From Chromatiales bacterium (GTDB lineage: Bacteria; Pseudomonadota; Gammaproteobacteria; SZUA-140): a stretch of DNA of 5,272 nucleotides. The stretch lies in assembly GCA_031285245.1 (NCBI GenBank), contig JAITWN010000128.1, positions 1-5,272 on the forward strand, written 5' to 3'. Each line of letters starts with the position of its first letter. Position 1 is the stretch's first letter. The position numbers and the translations under genes were made by a program. Shown piece by piece: positions 5,018-5,272 of this stretch. The notes below the pieces were generated by a model. That model did not search any database. It worked only from the letters and a program-made list of their open reading frames with translations, and had not been told where the DNA came from.

Positions 5018-5272
5018 TCAGAAGAAGAACGAACCCAATGTGAACTGGAAAACTTCTTTATTGTCGCCGTCGCGCGCGTTCAGCGAGCGCCCCAAACTGA
5101 ACGTCATCGGAGCGAGCGGAGTGTACCAGATCACTGCGATACCGGCTGACTGACGCAGCTCTCCCGTTGAGAAGTCATTCACATCAGCAAAAACGTTACC
5201 AATATCAAAGAACGTACTCAGGCGCAACGACTTGCTTTCCTCCGCAAACGGCATCGGCAGAATCAGTTCGAT
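5018..5272 (-). CDS. bamA: BamA outer-membrane assembly factor, C-terminal 84 residues (5' part outside window)
   Basis: This is the end of the Omp85-family beta-barrel that inserts outer-membrane proteins as the core of the BAM complex. The gene enters from the right edge, and the visible part reads through to a TGA at 5020-5018. The translation shows the family's C-terminal strands: ELILPMPF, then LRLSTFFDIGNVF, then ELRQSAGIAVIWYTPLAP, then SLNARDGDNKEVFQF, ending in LGSFFF. The final phenylalanine after alternating hydrophobic residues fits the beta-signal that closes BamA barrels. The ATG at 5254 is an internal methionine and not a start, because the reading frame and the barrel homology continue upstream to the edge. 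The stop lies 20 nt before skp, the neighbour expected in proteobacteria. POTRA domains and most of the barrel lie outside the window. Confidence 0.95.
   Translation of the reverse strand: MELILPMPFAEESKSLRLSTFFDIGNVFADVNDFSTGELRQSAGIAVIWYTPLAPMTFSLGRSLNARDGDNKEVFQFTLGSFFF

Noticed and set aside
5105..5140. TGGTACACT inside bamA as a possible extended -10 promoter for skp
   Set aside because: No acceptable -35 element is found at the proper distance, and the codons are explained by the conserved BamA strand IWYTPLAP.
1..5272. CRISPR arrays, tRNA or rRNA genes, insertion sequences, toxin-antitoxin or phage-defence genes
   Set aside because: Looked for on both strands; no direct-repeat array, no tRNA-like cloverleaf, and no transposase or defence-type protein is seen. 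The window is essentially conserved housekeeping genes.

Overview
The window is a stretch of the conserved outer-membrane biogenesis and lipid A cluster of a Gram-negative bacterium. Every recognisable gene lies on the minus strand, so the cluster reads right to left: the 3' end of bamA, then skp (ompH), lpxD, fabZ, lpxA, lpxB and rnhB. This gene order is characteristic of Gammaproteobacteria and Betaproteobacteria. The BamA tail and the enzyme sequences fit that placement, but I cannot name a genus. Base composition is moderately GC-rich throughout, and no gene shows signs of recent transfer.

Layout from the right edge: bamA (cut by the window, 5018-5272); a 20-nt gap with a Shine-Dalgarno (SD) site; skp (4455-4997); a 44-nt gap; lpxD (3361-4410); fabZ, overlapping lpxD by 4 nt; lpxA, overlapping fabZ by 4 nt; a 19-nt gap; lpxB (908-2077); a 10-nt gap; and rnhB (286-897). 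The spacing indicates one polycistronic transcript. Positions 1-285 hold no convincing gene. They form an intergenic tract crowded with inverted repeats, including one that resembles a dispersed proteobacterial intergenic repeat. The dnaE gene that follows rnhB in E. coli is not seen.

How the genes cooperate: LpxA (UDP-GlcNAc O-acylation), LpxD (N-acylation) and LpxB (disaccharide formation) are three steps of the lipid A pathway. LpxC and LpxH, which act between them, are encoded elsewhere. FabZ uses the same (R)-3-hydroxyacyl-ACP pool as LpxA and LpxD, so it sits at the branch between phospholipid and lipid A synthesis. Skp carries unfolded outer-membrane proteins across the periplasm, and BamA inserts them into the outer membrane. 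RnhB removes ribonucleotides from DNA and is a frequent passenger of the cluster.

I did not find a novel system. The points worth attention are: four of six visible starts are not ATG (TTG for skp and lpxB, GTG for lpxD and lpxA); an alanine at the acyl-chain ruler position of LpxA; a permuted conserved motif in RNase HII; and the nested inverted repeats after rnhB, whose topology resembles an attenuator.
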